Below, in pieces: positions 1-8,985 of a DNA stretch of 64,000 nt (the first letter of the stretch is position 1; each line of letters starts with the position of its first letter). The notes below the pieces were generated by a model. It was not told the DNA's origin and made no database searches. It saw only the letters and a list, made by a program, of their open reading frames with translations. Origin of the DNA: Bacillota bacterium. Lineage in GTDB: Bacteria > Bacillota > Sulfobacillia > Sulfobacillales > JAIMBI01. Both the position numbers and the translations under genes were made by a program. The stretch is taken from assembly GCA_021846505.1 (NCBI GenBank), contig JAJZWV010000010.1:1-64000 (forward strand). The letters are read 5' to 3'.

Positions 1-190
1 CCGGCGTCTCCCCGGTGGTGCCGTGCACCCGCCGGTGGTAGTGTTCCTCGAGCCAGGCGGCGAACCAGGTGTTGAGCTGCCCCAGGGAGTCCGCCGGCTG
101 GACGTGGAGCTCGGGGAGAAACGACGCTTGCAGCGAGCCCCAAAATCGCTCCTGTTTGCCCTTCTTATGCGCAGCTGCGCATAAGAAGGG
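1..190 (-). pseudogene. DDE transposase C-terminal fragment (cut by window edge)
   Basis: The minus strand reads KKGKQERFWGSL, then a leucine/proline-rich stretch, then AWLEEHYHRRVHGTTGETP. This is the typical end of an rve/DDE transposase core: the glutamate-containing QERFWG segment followed by the WL-E-HYHR-H-TGETP tail. Only the C-terminal part is present. It begins abruptly at the palindrome at 159-190 and runs off the left edge, so whether it is open beyond the window is unknown. In several Bacillota, transposases with this tail are paired with ExeA/TnsC-like ATPases, and a broken ATPase of that kind lies at 46900-47420. Linking the two is inference. Confidence 0.6.
159..190. repeat. 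Perfect 32-bp palindrome (2 x 16, no loop)
   Basis: The half CCCTTCTTATGCGCAG is followed directly by its exact reverse complement. It sits at the junction between the minus-strand transposase fragment and the plus-strand group II intron remnant. This looks like a fold-back inverted-duplication breakpoint more than a regulatory site. Confidence 0.85.
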
Positions 191-605
191 AAGTGGCGCC
201 GCCGGGGGATTCCGACCGCGGCCGACCGCACCGTCCCAGCCGCCGTCAAGTTGGTACTGGAGCCGATTGTCGAAGCCGACTTCCTACCGAGCCGCGCCGG
301 GTGCCGCCCGCCGCGGCGGGCGCAGGAGGCCATCGCCGCGATTCGCCACCTCGGGACCCCGACGCGGGACTACGGGTGGATCTTTGAAGCCGCTATCGCG
401 GCGGGCTGCGATGAAATCGACCAGGGGCCCTCATGGACCGCGTGCGCCGTCGCGGGGGCGACCATCGAGGGCTGGCGCTGTTGCACGCGTTTCTCCGCGC
501 CGGCATGCTGGCGGCGGATGGGACGCATCGGCGGACCCTCACCCCCCCAAGGCGGCATCCTCTCGCCGTTGCCAGCGACGCACGTCCCGAGGGGGCCCGG
601 GCGTT
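188..605 (+). pseudogene. Group II intron reverse transcriptase/maturase remnant
   Basis: The first frame reads GIPTAADRTVPAAVKLVLEP and then IVEADFLPSRAGCRP, matching the finger/palm start of group II intron reverse transcriptases (RPLGIPTV-DR-VQ-A-KLVLEPI-E-DF). It runs to about 428 (GCDEIDQG). The reading continues in another frame with MDRVRRR and LALLHAFLRAGML. It then returns to the first frame with PQGGILSPL, the conserved RT motif just after the catalytic region. At least two frameshifts and missing N- and C-terminal parts show it is dead. No intron RNA structure could be assigned around it. Confidence 0.75.
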
Positions 606-619
606 GAGCACAGGCCCGG

Positions 620-1215
620 GGCTACGTCTCCGGCATTCACCAGTCCTTCGCATGACGCCCCCGCTCGCATGGGGAACCCTGCTGCCGCAAATTCCTCTGG
701 GCGTCCACGGAGATCACGGGCACGCCGGCCCGCTGCCACGTCGTCGTCTGGGTGGCGACGTGCTGGAACTGCGCGTCCCGTTCGGGATGCTGGGTGCCTT
801 CGAGCCGCTTCCGATTCGGCTGGAGCCTATGGGCCCGGGCCTTGAGGAGCGCAGCCACCGTGGCGGGGCTGACGGGATGGTCCGCGGCGTCCAGCGCGAC
901 GGCACTCTTGGCGGTCCACAACAAGGGGGATTCGGGGTTCCCGCCTGTGACGGGGTGCACCAAGCGGTCCAGGCCGGCAGCCTGGGGTCTTGATCCCTGC
1001 ACCGACGGCGGTCGCCGGGCCGCCACACCACCCCCGGTAGACCGTGGCCCGGCTTGGCCCCGTGAGCTCGTGCACCACCGCCGCCGCCCCCCTCCCCCCG
1101 AGCCCAATGGCGCGCGCCTACGCCGCGGCCGCTCGTTGAGTTGGGGCTGCATCGCCGTCCACCGTTCGGCCACGCCCGCCACCCCCTCCCACATCCGATA
1201 GTGCACGGTCGGAGT
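620..1215 (-). pseudogene. ISAzo13-like (Rhodopirellula-type) transposase remnant
   Basis: The minus strand carries LDRLVHPVTGGNPESPLLWT, SPATVAALLK, LQPNRKRLEGTQHPERDAQF and VPVISVD. These match the linker and DDE start of ISAzo13-family transposases (LVDPVTRGDPESPLRWT, L-N-K-LEG-HPDRD-QF, PVISVDTKK). The N-terminal helix-turn-helix is in other frames (LNERPRRRR, then VHELTGPSRATVYRG), so the gene carries frameshifts. It stops just after the first catalytic aspartate; the rest of the DDE domain is missing. The remnant faces the group II intron fragment. Confidence 0.75.
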
Positions 1216-1457
1216 CTCCCTCGCCCTCTCGCATGACAGCTCCTTCGCGACCCGCGGGCTCAACTCGTGTGCTCAGATATCAATTAATTCGGGAACGGCC
1301 CCTGTCGGGCTCAGTTATTTATCGGTGGGTCCTCAAGTAGTGGGGCGGTGCGTTGCGGGCGCCTGACAAACACATGGGGGTCCCCGTCAGAAGCGCCCCG
1401 CTGGGCTGGCAGACCTTCAGGCGAGCGTCCCTCATCTGTCCGGGGCGGAGATGAGCA

Positions 1458-1499
1458 ACACCCGCCTGGAACCCTCACGGAGGGACGCCAGGCGGGTGT
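1458..1499 (-). terminator. Hairpin after the peptide-binding lipoprotein gene
   Basis: A 12-bp perfect inverted repeat (ACACCCGCCTGG and its complement) has an 18-nt loop and lies 13 bp after the stop codon at 1513. There is no clear T-tract, so it may be a weak or factor-dependent terminator, or an mRNA-stabilising 3' end. The rest of 1264-1512 holds nothing recognisable. Confidence 0.55.
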
Positions 1500-1512
1500 G
1501 TCGTCGGCTCGC

Positions 1513-3285
1513 CTACTTCCAGTACAGGCGATTGATCGGGGGATCACTGATAATCATGTTGTACCAGTGATTCCAGCCACCCACATCGGTGGCCACGACA
1601 TTCAGCAGGTCCGGGGTAGGCATGTACAGGACCGGGAGCTGCTGCCATGCGTAGAACTGGTATGCATCCATCCGCGACTGAATGGTGCTGGCGCTGCCTC
1701 CCAGGTACGTGGCCCGGATGAGGGTGTTCATCTGCTGGCTGGCGTACTGCCCCAGATTGAATCCTGCTCCGGTGGCAAACAGACCGCCGCCCGTGGGGTA
1801 GTAGTCTGGCACATAAATCCACTCCGACCCCCCGGCCAGCGCCCACTTGTTGCTGCTGGCGGTGCTCCCGACCGTCGCGGCGAAGGCGTTGCTCTGCAGG
1901 GACTGCAGCGTGACGTCGATGCCTTCCGCTGCCCAGCTTTGCTTCAGGAGCTGCATGACGTTGGCCAGGGTGGGCGACCCGGCCGGGTACATGATGGGGA
2001 ACGCGAGCCGCTGCCCGTTGCGCTGCATCACCCCACCCACCTCGCGCCAGCCGTGTGCGGTCAAGAGGCGCTTGCCGCGCGCGGGACTGTAGGAGTACAG
2101 CGCGGGCAGCTTCTGGTCGTAGAAGGCGTCGTTGGCCCGCGGCGCAGGCCCCCGGGTGTTGGTGGCCAGCCCGTGGTACAGGCGCTGGATGATGGCCGGC
2201 TCGTTGATGCCGTCTTGGAGGGCTTGGCGGATGTACAGCTGGCGAAACAGCGGCCCGACGTCCAGCGCATTCGAGGCCATGTTGACCGTGATGTCGAAGA
2301 ACCCGAACTGCGGCTGCGCCGAAATGCGGTACCGGCGGGTCAGCTGCCCCCGCACGCCATACAGGCCAAACGGCATGTAGCCGATTTGGTTGGTGCCTCG
2401 CTTTAAGGCGGCAAACTCGGCCGCCGATGACGTTTCGTAGTTGTAGATGACGTGGGAGATGCCAGCCTTGTGGCCGGAGTACCGTGGGTTGGCGACAAAC
2501 TCGTAGTACTGGTTCGGGACCGCCTTTTCAATGCGGTAGGCGCCGTCCACGACCTGGTACACCGGGTTCATCGGCTTATTCGCAATGGACTTGATCCAGG
2601 ACAGCTCCTTCGTCAGGTTGTGGTGCTTGGCCCACACCGACTTGGGAATCGGGATGAACTGCGCCAGCCCATTGTGGATAAACCACACCGGGTTGACCGA
2701 CTTGGTGGTGGTGACCACGACTGTGTGGGCATTGGGGGCTACCACCGACTGCCACAGGGCCGGAAGGCCTCCCTCGCCGGCGAAGCAGTAGGTGAAGGGG
2801 GCGTTGGGCTGGCTGGCCGCATTCATCAGCTGCCAGTCGTACACGACGTCCTGCGCGGTGACCGGGTGGCCGTTGGACCAGTGCCAGCTGGACTTGAGTC
2901 GGATGGTGTAGACCGTGTCGTTCTGGCTGGGCGTGACCGAGCTGGCGATGGACCGCCCATAGTTGATGGTGTCGGTGCGACTCACCCACAGGAGTGGCAT
3001 GTACTGGTTCATCCCCCCACCCATGCCGCCCGTGAGTGTGGCGCACGCGGTGGTGGGGACAATCGGGGCAAACCAATTCGGGTTGCTCCCGACCGGCATG
3101 GCAATGTTAAGCGCCGACGGATGCGGCGCACCCGCGGCACCCGGCGGCGTGGCACCGCAAGCCGCCAGGAGAAGCGCGCTGGCTCCCGCTGTGGCGCTGG
3201 CTATGACTTGGCGCAGGGACCAACGATGCCGCCCGCGCATCTGACGCGGCGGCCCATCGCAACCCGCGAAGTGGAACCGCATCAT
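1513..3285 (-). CDS. Peptide-binding lipoprotein of an ABC importer (SBP family 5, OppA/DppA-like)
   Basis: Extracellular solute-binding lipoprotein of 590 residues. A basic N-terminus leads to a hydrophobic stretch and the lipobox LLLAACG near residues 38-44, so it should be lipid-anchored outside the membrane. The family-5 core is clear: WSNGHPVTAQDVVYDW near residue 130 and a C-terminal segment with a YPTGGGLFATGAGF stretch. Length is normal for the family. The start follows TAAGGAGGTTTGA; ATG at 3285 or the next ATG both fit. A small hairpin (3306-3320) lies in the leader. It is clearly paralogous to the protein at 12544-14259. No permease or ATPase genes are beside it, so it must share a transporter encoded elsewhere. 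Substrate unknown; oligopeptide is the family default. Confidence 0.88.
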   Translation of the reverse strand: MMRFHFAGCDGPPRQMRGRHRWSLRQVIASATAGASALLLAACGATPPGAAGAPHPSALNIAMPVGSNPNWFAPIVPTTACATLTGGMGGGMNQYMPLLWVSRTDTINYGRSIASSVTPSQNDTVYTIRLKSSWHWSNGHPVTAQDVVYDWQLMNAASQPNAPFTYCFAGEGGLPALWQSVVAPNAHTVVVTTTKSVNPVWFIHNGLAQFIPIPKSVWAKHHNLTKELSWIKSIANKPMNPVYQVVDGAYRIEKAVPNQYYEFVANPRYSGHKAGISHVIYNYETSSAAEFAALKRGTNQIGYMPFGLYGVRGQLTRRYRISAQPQFGFFDITVNMASNALDVGPLFRQLYIRQALQDGINEPAIIQRLYHGLATNTRGPAPRANDAFYDQKLPALYSYSPARGKRLLTAHGWREVGGVMQRNGQRLAFPIMYPAGSPTLANVMQLLKQSWAAEGIDVTLQSLQSNAFAATVGSTASSNKWALAGGSEWIYVPDYYPTGGGLFATGAGFNLGQYASQQMNTLIRATYLGGSASTIQSRMDAYQFYAWQQLPVLYMPTPDLLNVVATDVGGWNHWYNMIISDPPINRLYWK

Positions 3286-3599
3286 TCAAACCTCCTTATA
3301 AAGGCCCCTGGTGGCCAGGGTCGCCGATTGCCGACCTTGGTCATCCCGGGATCAACTGCAGACCTCATTGAGCCCGCGGGGGTTCGACACGATTCGCGAA
3401 TGTCCTGCTTCCCGGACCACAACTTGCATCGCGGTGGAGAGGCCTGGCGAACGCGGGGGCATCATTGAGTTCCGACGCAGGAAGCTGACGTCGGATGCAC
3501 CGAAATGGACCGCCGTTCGACAGGTTGCGCGGCCCCTAACCCCACGGGATTCCTGGGGCGCGGGCGGCGCGCATGGACCAACTGGCCGCGACGGCCGTG

Positions 3600-4002
3600 C
3601 TTCTCGGCGTCGCCACCACCACCGCCAATCGCGTCCGGCACGGCGCGGATCCGCTGCCCATCCCAGGCGGCGCTGGCAGCGGCATCGGTCACCTTCGCGG
3701 TGGCGGCCACCACCTGGGACCTGCTGGTCGGCGTGCGTCCGCTCGCGGTCCCTGCGGCGTTCGACCTCTTTGTCCTTCTCGGGAACCCCGCCTCGGGAGG
3801 CGCCATCCCCCGCTTGCTCCTTCCGGCGGCCTATGCCCGCTTGAGCGGCTGGCTCCCCAATGGCGCCGCCGTGCGGGATCTGACATGCGTTCCGACGGCA
3901 CCCATCACCTGGCCCCTGCTTGTTCTGGCCGCGTGGACCGCGGCGGGGTTGGGTTGCGCCCTCCTTTTCGCTCGGCGTCAGCCCTCGCCCGAGCTGGACT
4001 AG
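3600..4002 (+). pseudogene. C-terminal fragment of a membrane protein (YhgE/Pip or ABC-2-like)
   Basis: The plus frame ending at 4002 has two hydrophobic segments around a LLGNPASGGAIPRLLLPAAY stretch, followed by LSGWLPNGAAVRDL and a last helix (PLLVLAAWTAAGLGCALL). The GNP-SGG-P-LLP and WLP-GA-V-L pattern is typical of the C-terminal part of YhgE/Pip-like and related ABC-2 membrane proteins. No N-terminal two thirds, start codon or ribosome site is found in frame. Upstream reading is low-complexity, so this is most likely a decayed remnant. The family name is tentative. Confidence 0.5.
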
Positions 4003-4416
4003 GTGGATGGCCCGACGGCCCGCTCGTGGTCCGCCATTCGGAGCTGACCTCATACCCGGCGTGAGTTCTGCCGGCGAGATCCGCCAAGCGCACAGTCACC
4101 AGTGCCGCGCATGTCCACGGCCGGGTTCCCAGGGCTACCCCGAGACGCCGACTCACGGCTGCACTCGACACGTCAAGGTGCCTGGCTCCCCCGGGGTGGG
4201 GCTCGAGGGTGTGGGCCACCCCCGGCGTTTGCTCCTTGCTCGCAAAATGGCATGCAGCCGGTGCAGGCGGCGATCGCCCACCGATCAGGCCGTCCCCCTT
4301 GGGGCCACGCCCGTGGAGTGGCGTGGCTGGATCGGGGACTGGGCTCTGCGGCGCAACTGCGGGCGACCCGATTGGGCCAGCCGGCCGCAGCCTCAGGTGG
4401 AGCTTCGGCCCTTGTG
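4003..4416. other. Gene-free stretch, no recognisable feature
   Basis: Both strands are open only in short, compositionally biased frames without ribosome sites or family motifs. It may be the decayed flank of the membrane-protein remnant. No terminator with a T-tract is visible for the gene ending at 4417. Confidence 0.5.
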
Positions 4417-5733
4417 TCAGTCGAGCCGATTTTGCTCAGCGGCCAGCTGGCGCAGGCTGTCGTCCAGCAGGGACAGCAAGTGCGCCACTTCGGCTTCGCT
4501 GATGATGAGCGGAGGTCCAATCAATGCGTGGTCGCCAAATCGCGATGCGCCCCCGCCACTGCCGGGATAGATGAGCAGGCCGTGCTCCATCGCCAGCTGG
4601 GCCAGACGCTTGGCGCGGCCGCCAGGGGAGCGGCGGTCGGTGGTCAGCACCAGCCCCTGCATCAGTCCGCGCCCTCGGACTTCGCGAACGGCCGCGTGCT
4701 CCCGGGCGAGAGCCTGCAGGCCCTCCGCCAGGGGCACGCCCATGCGGGCGCTCCGCTCGACGAGCCGCTCTTGCTCCAAAATGTCCAACGCTTTGGCACC
4801 AGCGGCGCACGCGACCGGGTGGCCCCCGAAGGTGAATCCGTGAACGAAATGGCCCGACCCGCTGGCGACCGCCTCATAGACATGGTCGGTCGTTACGACC
4901 GCCCCCAGCGGCGCATATCCGCCTGAGATACCCTTCGCCAGCGTTACGATATCTGGCCGAACCTCATGATGCTCGATGCCGAGCATGCGCCCAGTCCGGC
5001 CCATGCCGGCCATGACTTCGTCGGAAATCAGCAGAATGCCGGCTTGGTCGCACAGCGCGCGCAGCTGTGCCATGAACCCCCGGTGGGGAACAAACCCCGA
5101 GGCGGCCGACCCACTGATGGGCTCCCAGAGCAAGGCGGCGACGGTGGAGGGGCCAACTTGCTCGATGGCCGCCTGCACGCGCTCGGCACACGGGCAGCAT
5201 CCGCTGCTGGCGCGCGGCCCCCCGCAGTGGGCCGCTGGCTGGGGCACATGCACGAATGCGGCGCTGAGCAGCGGGTCGTAGGGATGCCGCCGCGTCAAGT
5301 GGCCCGATGCGGCCAGCGCGCCCAGCGTGTTGCCATGGTACGAGGGCCACTGGGTGATGACCCGGTACCGCTCGGGCTCTCCCCGCTCAAGAAAGTAGTA
5401 GCGCGCCAGCTTGATCGCGGTCTCGACCGCCTCAGAGCCGCCCGAGACGGGGTAGGTGTGCTGGAGGCCGTACGGCAGAAGATCTGCCAGCCGGCTCGCC
5501 AACTCTTCTTGGGCTGCCGACGTAAAGCGCTGGGTGTGGGCAAAGCCGACAGCTTGTGCTTGCTGCGCCATGCTGTCCGCAATCTCACGGCGCCCATGCC
5601 CCAGGTTGGCCACCAGCGCTCCGGAGGCGCCGTCAAGGTACCGGCGGCCGTCAGTGTCCCAGAGGTAAATCCCCTCGCCCCGGGCAATGACGGGGTAGTG
5701 AGACGAGGGCGCCCGGTAGAAGACGCGGCTCAT
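4417..5733 (-). CDS. Class III (omega/aspartate-family) PLP aminotransferase
   Basis: Fold-type I, class III aminotransferase, 438 residues. The PLP lysine is K267 in LAKGISGGYAPLGAV. D238 in the ISDEVMAGMGRTG motif would contact the pyridine nitrogen, and VSGGSEAVETAIKLAR near 96-111 binds the phosphate. GFTFGGHPVACAA is the other conserved stretch. Such enzymes move amino groups from omega- or beta-amino acids, or act on glutamate-1-semialdehyde-like substrates; the exact donor cannot be read from sequence. It is the last gene of a minus-strand run, 4 bp after the CoA-transferase B gene, pointing to a shared pathway. A four-cysteine patch (CGGP, CCPC near 170-182) is unusual for the family and might bind metal; this is speculation. 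Confidence 0.85.
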   Translation of the reverse strand: MSRVFYRAPSSHYPVIARGEGIYLWDTDGRRYLDGASGALVANLGHGRREIADSMAQQAQAVGFAHTQRFTSAAQEELASRLADLLPYGLQHTYPVSGGSEAVETAIKLARYYFLERGEPERYRVITQWPSYHGNTLGALAASGHLTRRHPYDPLLSAAFVHVPQPAAHCGGPRASSGCCPCAERVQAAIEQVGPSTVAALLWEPISGSAASGFVPHRGFMAQLRALCDQAGILLISDEVMAGMGRTGRMLGIEHHEVRPDIVTLAKGISGGYAPLGAVVTTDHVYEAVASGSGHFVHGFTFGGHPVACAAGAKALDILEQERLVERSARMGVPLAEGLQALAREHAAVREVRGRGLMQGLVLTTDRRSPGGRAKRLAQLAMEHGLLIYPGSGGGASRFGDHALIGPPLIISEAEVAHLLSLLDDSLRQLAAEQNRLD

Positions 5734-5737
5734 GGAG

Positions 5738-6490
5738 TCATCTCCTCGGCCCGCCGCGGGCCTGCTGGAGCGCTCGCAGCGCGCGATATTCTTCAGGAGT
5801 CACGGGCGGCACCCGGGTCGGATGGGGGTGGATGGCAAGCGGCCAGCCGGTGGCCGCCTGGACCGCCTCCACGGTCTCGTCGCGGTACAGGGCTCGCAGT
5901 CGCATCTCTCCCGTGCTGTCAAAGTCGTACAGCCCCATGTCGGTGACCACCCAAGCGGGCCCACGCCCATCGGGGCGGCGCCCGGTGGCCGGGTGGCCGG
6001 GAGACGTCACAAAGTCCACGCGTGCGGGAAAGTGACGCCGGTCCTGCGGCAGCATCAGGATGAGGCGCTGGGCGCAGGCCGCGATGTCCGCAGCGCCGCC
6101 GGAGCCGGCCAGTCGCACGGCCGGGTGATCGTAGGGGCCGATGACCGTCGAGTTGAGGTTGCCGCGCCGGTCCACCTGGGCCCCGCCCAGAAACCCGACG
6201 TCGACCCACCCCGTCTGCAGGTAGTTGGAGAACAAGTCCAGCATGGAAATCGTGGCCAGTGCATCCCGGACCAAGACCGGGTCGCCGATGGACAGGGGCA
6301 GGGTCTCAGGATTGGCATCGAGGATGCCCGATTCGTAGATGAGCACCAGATCGGGGGCGTGCAGGCGCTTCGCCAAATTGGCGGCAAGATTGGGCATCCC
6401 CACGCCCACGAGCACTCGCTCCTTGGGTCGGAGCAGGCGGGCCGCCACCACCGCCATCTCTTCCCGGCGCGTCAGCGGTGGTGTCGTCAT
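5738..6490 (-). CDS. CoA-transferase subunit B (glutaconate CoA-transferase / IpdB family)
   Basis: Beta subunit of a family I CoA-transferase, 250 residues. E53 in the YESGILDA stretch matches the ESG motif that holds the catalytic glutamate in the beta subunit of glutaconate CoA-transferase. The following LPLSIGDPVLV and VDVGFLGGAQVDRRGNLNSTVIG stretches are also diagnostic. GSGGAADIA lines the CoA site. Its start overlaps the stop of the A subunit by 4 bp (ATGA), so the pair is translationally coupled as expected for a heteromeric enzyme. The acid it activates is unknown. The neighbours (aminotransferases, semialdehyde-type dehydrogenase) suggest a short dicarboxylate or oxoacid from amino-acid breakdown. 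Confidence 0.82.
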   Translation of the reverse strand: MTTPPLTRREEMAVVAARLLRPKERVLVGVGMPNLAANLAKRLHAPDLVLIYESGILDANPETLPLSIGDPVLVRDALATISMLDLFSNYLQTGWVDVGFLGGAQVDRRGNLNSTVIGPYDHPAVRLAGSGGAADIAACAQRLILMLPQDRRHFPARVDFVTSPGHPATGRRPDGRGPAWVVTDMGLYDFDSTGEMRLRALYRDETVEAVQAATGWPLAIHPHPTRVPPVTPEEYRALRALQQARGGPRR

Positions 6491-7353
6491 TGACCTGCCG
6501 CCTCTCTCAAGGCAGACAATCGCCCGGGGGGCTGCCGCTGGAGGTAGTCCGCCCGGCTGGCCAGGCCATACACAAACTCATCCAGCCAGGATTCCACGGC
6601 CGACTCATCCCGTCCACGCTCATCCCAGTCGCGGTAGAAGGCCGTGTCGCGATCGTATTGGCCAAACACGTAAGAGGGGTGCGCCCCCCAGGGCTCCACC
6701 GAAACACTGGCCACACGAAACGCGGGCAGGAGCAGGGTGAGGCGGGTGGCGCGGATTTGGGCGGCCGGCAGGCGCTGCTCCACGGAGGCAACAACCTGCC
6801 GGCCCGCCAGCACCGCTTCGCGGATGTCGCCCAAGAGGCCATCAACATAGAGGTTGCCCGCGTCGTCGGCCGCATGAGTGTGGACGAGCGTCACATCTGG
6901 CACCAACGGGGGAACCACCGCCACCTGGTCGTCTGTGAAGGGGCTCTGCACGCGTGGCCGCGGGCGGCGCTCCGTCAGCTCGTTGTCGAGCGTGTTGAGT
7001 GGCCAGAAGGGAAGGCCGGCCGCCCCGGCGGCCAGGCGCGCCACCATTTCAAAGTGCGTCCACTCCTGAATGCCGATCGTGCCCTGCTCGACGGCGCGGC
7101 GAAACACGGGCAGGAGGCCAACTCCTGGGTTGCCCGCATAGCTGAACACCACCTGGTCCGCCACCTGCCCCGCGATCATGTGCTCATACAGCAAGTCCGG
7201 CGTGGCGCGGCACAAGGTGAGATGCCGCCGGCGCTGGCGAATAATCTCGTGGCCCAAGGCAAAGGGAATCAGATGGGTGAAGCCCGCGAGATAGAGCGTT
7301 TGGCCATCCTTGACATATTCCGATACGGCTTCGGCCGCACTCAGCCACTGCAT
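6487..7353 (-). CDS. CoA-transferase subunit A (glutaconate CoA-transferase / IpdA family)
   Basis: Alpha subunit partner of the preceding gene. LSAAEAVSEYVKDGQTLYLAGF at the N-terminus, then LTLCRATPDLLYEHMIAGQVADQVVFSYAGNPGVG and GLPFWPL, follow the IpdA/GctA pattern (split here only for length: LSAAEAVSEYVKDG; TLYLAGF). The start chosen is ATG at 7353 because GGGAGG lies 8 nt upstream; a longer frame to 7404 has no ribosome site. The gene overlaps the end of the dehydrogenase gene by 13 bp and the start of subunit B by 4 bp, giving tight coupling. Length 288 residues is normal for the family. Confidence 0.82.
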   Translation of the reverse strand: MQWLSAAEAVSEYVKDGQTLYLAGFTHLIPFALGHEIIRQRRRHLTLCRATPDLLYEHMIAGQVADQVVFSYAGNPGVGLLPVFRRAVEQGTIGIQEWTHFEMVARLAAGAAGLPFWPLNTLDNELTERRPRPRVQSPFTDDQVAVVPPLVPDVTLVHTHAADDAGNLYVDGLLGDIREAVLAGRQVVASVEQRLPAAQIRATRLTLLLPAFRVASVSVEPWGAHPSYVFGQYDRDTAFYRDWDERGRDESAVESWLDEFVYGLASRADYLQRQPPGRLSALREAAGQ

Positions 7354-8957
7354 GGGCTGCCCTCCCGACTGACGTCCGCCGTCGGTTGCTGCGATGCGGG
7401 CCACCGCACGGCCTCGGTAATTACCTGCGCCTCCAGGAAAAACCCCAGGTAGTCGGGGCCCCCGACCTTGGGGCCGGTGCCCGACAGCTTGTAGCCGCCA
7501 AAGGGGTGGACGCCGGCCATCGCACCGGTCGAGCTGCGGTTCAGGTACAGATTTCCGACGTAGAAGTGCTCTCGAATGTAGTCGAGTTCGGCCGGATCCC
7601 GCGCAAAGGCGGCACCCGTGAGCGCATACGGCACCTGGTTGGCGATCTCCACGGCGCTCTGCAGCCCGTCGGCGTCTATCACGGCGACGACCGGGCCGAA
7701 AATCTCGTCCTGAGCGAGCGGCGCATCGACCGCCACATGGTCGACCAACGTGGGGGTGACGCAGTAGCCCAGCTCCTCATCGCGTTGGCCGCGCAGCACC
7801 ACCGACCCTTGATCGCCGGCGGCCGCCACGTACTGCTCCACCTTGGTGCGGGCCTGTGGGGTGATGACGGCGCCAAAGGGCCGGTTGTCGACGGCGCGGC
7901 CCCGCTGGCGGGCCGTGTCGCGCATGCGCTCGGCCACGGCTTCCACGAAGCGATCGCGCAGCTCGGGCAAGCAGATGATGCGCGACGTGGCGGAGCACTT
8001 CTGGCCCTGATAGCCCAGTGCGGACCGCACCACTTCGGCCACGGCCCACTCGAAATCGGCCGACCCGGTCACGATGGTGGCGTTTTTTCCGCCCATCTCG
8101 GTCATGAGGCGCTTCAGGTGCGTTTGCCCGGGCGGAACCTTAGACACTTGAGAGGCCAAGTGAACCCCAACGGCGCGGGAGCCCACAAAAGCCACAAATC
8201 GGACGCGGGGGTCGGCCGCCAGCGCTTCCCCGACGACGGGCCCGCCTCCGGTCACGAGGTTGACCACGCCGGGCGGGAAGCCTGCATCGATGAGGACTTG
8301 CACTAAGTGGCAGGCAATCACCGAGGCCTGCTCCGATGGCTTCAAGACGACCGTGTTGCCGGCAGCCACCGCCGCCACCACCATGCCGAGCGGCAGCGTG
8401 GCGGGAAAGTTCCAGGGAGAAATCACGACGCCGACACCAAGCGGCCGATAGCGATACTCGTTCATTTCGGTGTCGATGGGGTGGATGGGCTTCCCTTCGG
8501 ACCACCGGTATAGCTGCCGGGCATTCCACTCAAAGTGGTCGATCGCCTCGGCCAACTCGCCGTCGGCTTGGTCAAAGTTTTTCCCCACCTCGAGGGCCAT
8601 CCAGATCAGCAGCTCGCGCCGCCGCAGCCGGAGAATATGGCCCGCGCGCAGCAGCAGCGCCGCGCGCTCCGCCACGCTGACGCGGGACCAGGCCTCAAAC
8701 GCCCCGAGGGCAGCTCCCACCGCCTGCTGCGCGTGCTCGGCGCTCGCGAGAGCGGTGGACCCGATGAGCTCGCTGGGGGCATCCGGGCATGTGGCAGCCA
8801 AATGGTCCTGGGTTTCAACCGCCTGGCCGCCGATAATCAGGGGATACTGGGCACCCAGCATTGGCGCAATAGCTCTGCGCGCCTGCGCCATGCGTGCTTG
8901 CTCTTCCGGGGCGGCGAAATTGAGCAAGGGCTCGTTGGAGAAGGGGGGCAGTCCCAT
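7341..8957 (-). CDS. rocA: 1-pyrroline-5-carboxylate dehydrogenase-like aldehyde dehydrogenase
   Basis: NAD(P)-dependent aldehyde dehydrogenase of 538 residues, closest in pattern to the long RocA/PruA P5C dehydrogenases that oxidise glutamate semialdehyde to glutamate. It has the P5CDH-type N-terminal extension (residues 1-60), ISPWNFPATLPLGM near 179-192, the catalytic C321 in YQGQKCSATSR, general base E287 in MTEMGGKN, and the C-terminal GVHPFGGYKLSGTG motif. Within this island it could instead handle another semialdehyde produced by the aminotransferases. It starts the operon segment that continues into the CoA-transferase genes. The IclR gene lies 28 bp upstream on the same strand. Confidence 0.85.
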   Translation of the reverse strand: MGLPPFSNEPLLNFAAPEEQARMAQARRAIAPMLGAQYPLIIGGQAVETQDHLAATCPDAPSELIGSTALASAEHAQQAVGAALGAFEAWSRVSVAERAALLLRAGHILRLRRRELLIWMALEVGKNFDQADGELAEAIDHFEWNARQLYRWSEGKPIHPIDTEMNEYRYRPLGVGVVISPWNFPATLPLGMVVAAVAAGNTVVLKPSEQASVIACHLVQVLIDAGFPPGVVNLVTGGGPVVGEALAADPRVRFVAFVGSRAVGVHLASQVSKVPPGQTHLKRLMTEMGGKNATIVTGSADFEWAVAEVVRSALGYQGQKCSATSRIICLPELRDRFVEAVAERMRDTARQRGRAVDNRPFGAVITPQARTKVEQYVAAAGDQGSVVLRGQRDEELGYCVTPTLVDHVAVDAPLAQDEIFGPVVAVIDADGLQSAVEIANQVPYALTGAAFARDPAELDYIREHFYVGNLYLNRSSTGAMAGVHPFGGYKLSGTGPKVGGPDYLGFFLEAQVITEAVRWPASQQPTADVSREGSPCSG

Positions 8958-8985
8958 AGCGACACCTCCAGTTGCTTTAGGGCGG

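Noticed and set aside
159-190. Palindrome as an ordinary terminator
   Set aside because: No T-tract on either side, no loop, and the flanking sequence is mobile-element debris.
3905-4219. Minus-strand frame with HLDVSSAAVSRRLGVA resembling a helix-turn-helix
   Set aside because: Only one short helix-like stretch, no ribosome site, and the rest is low complexity.
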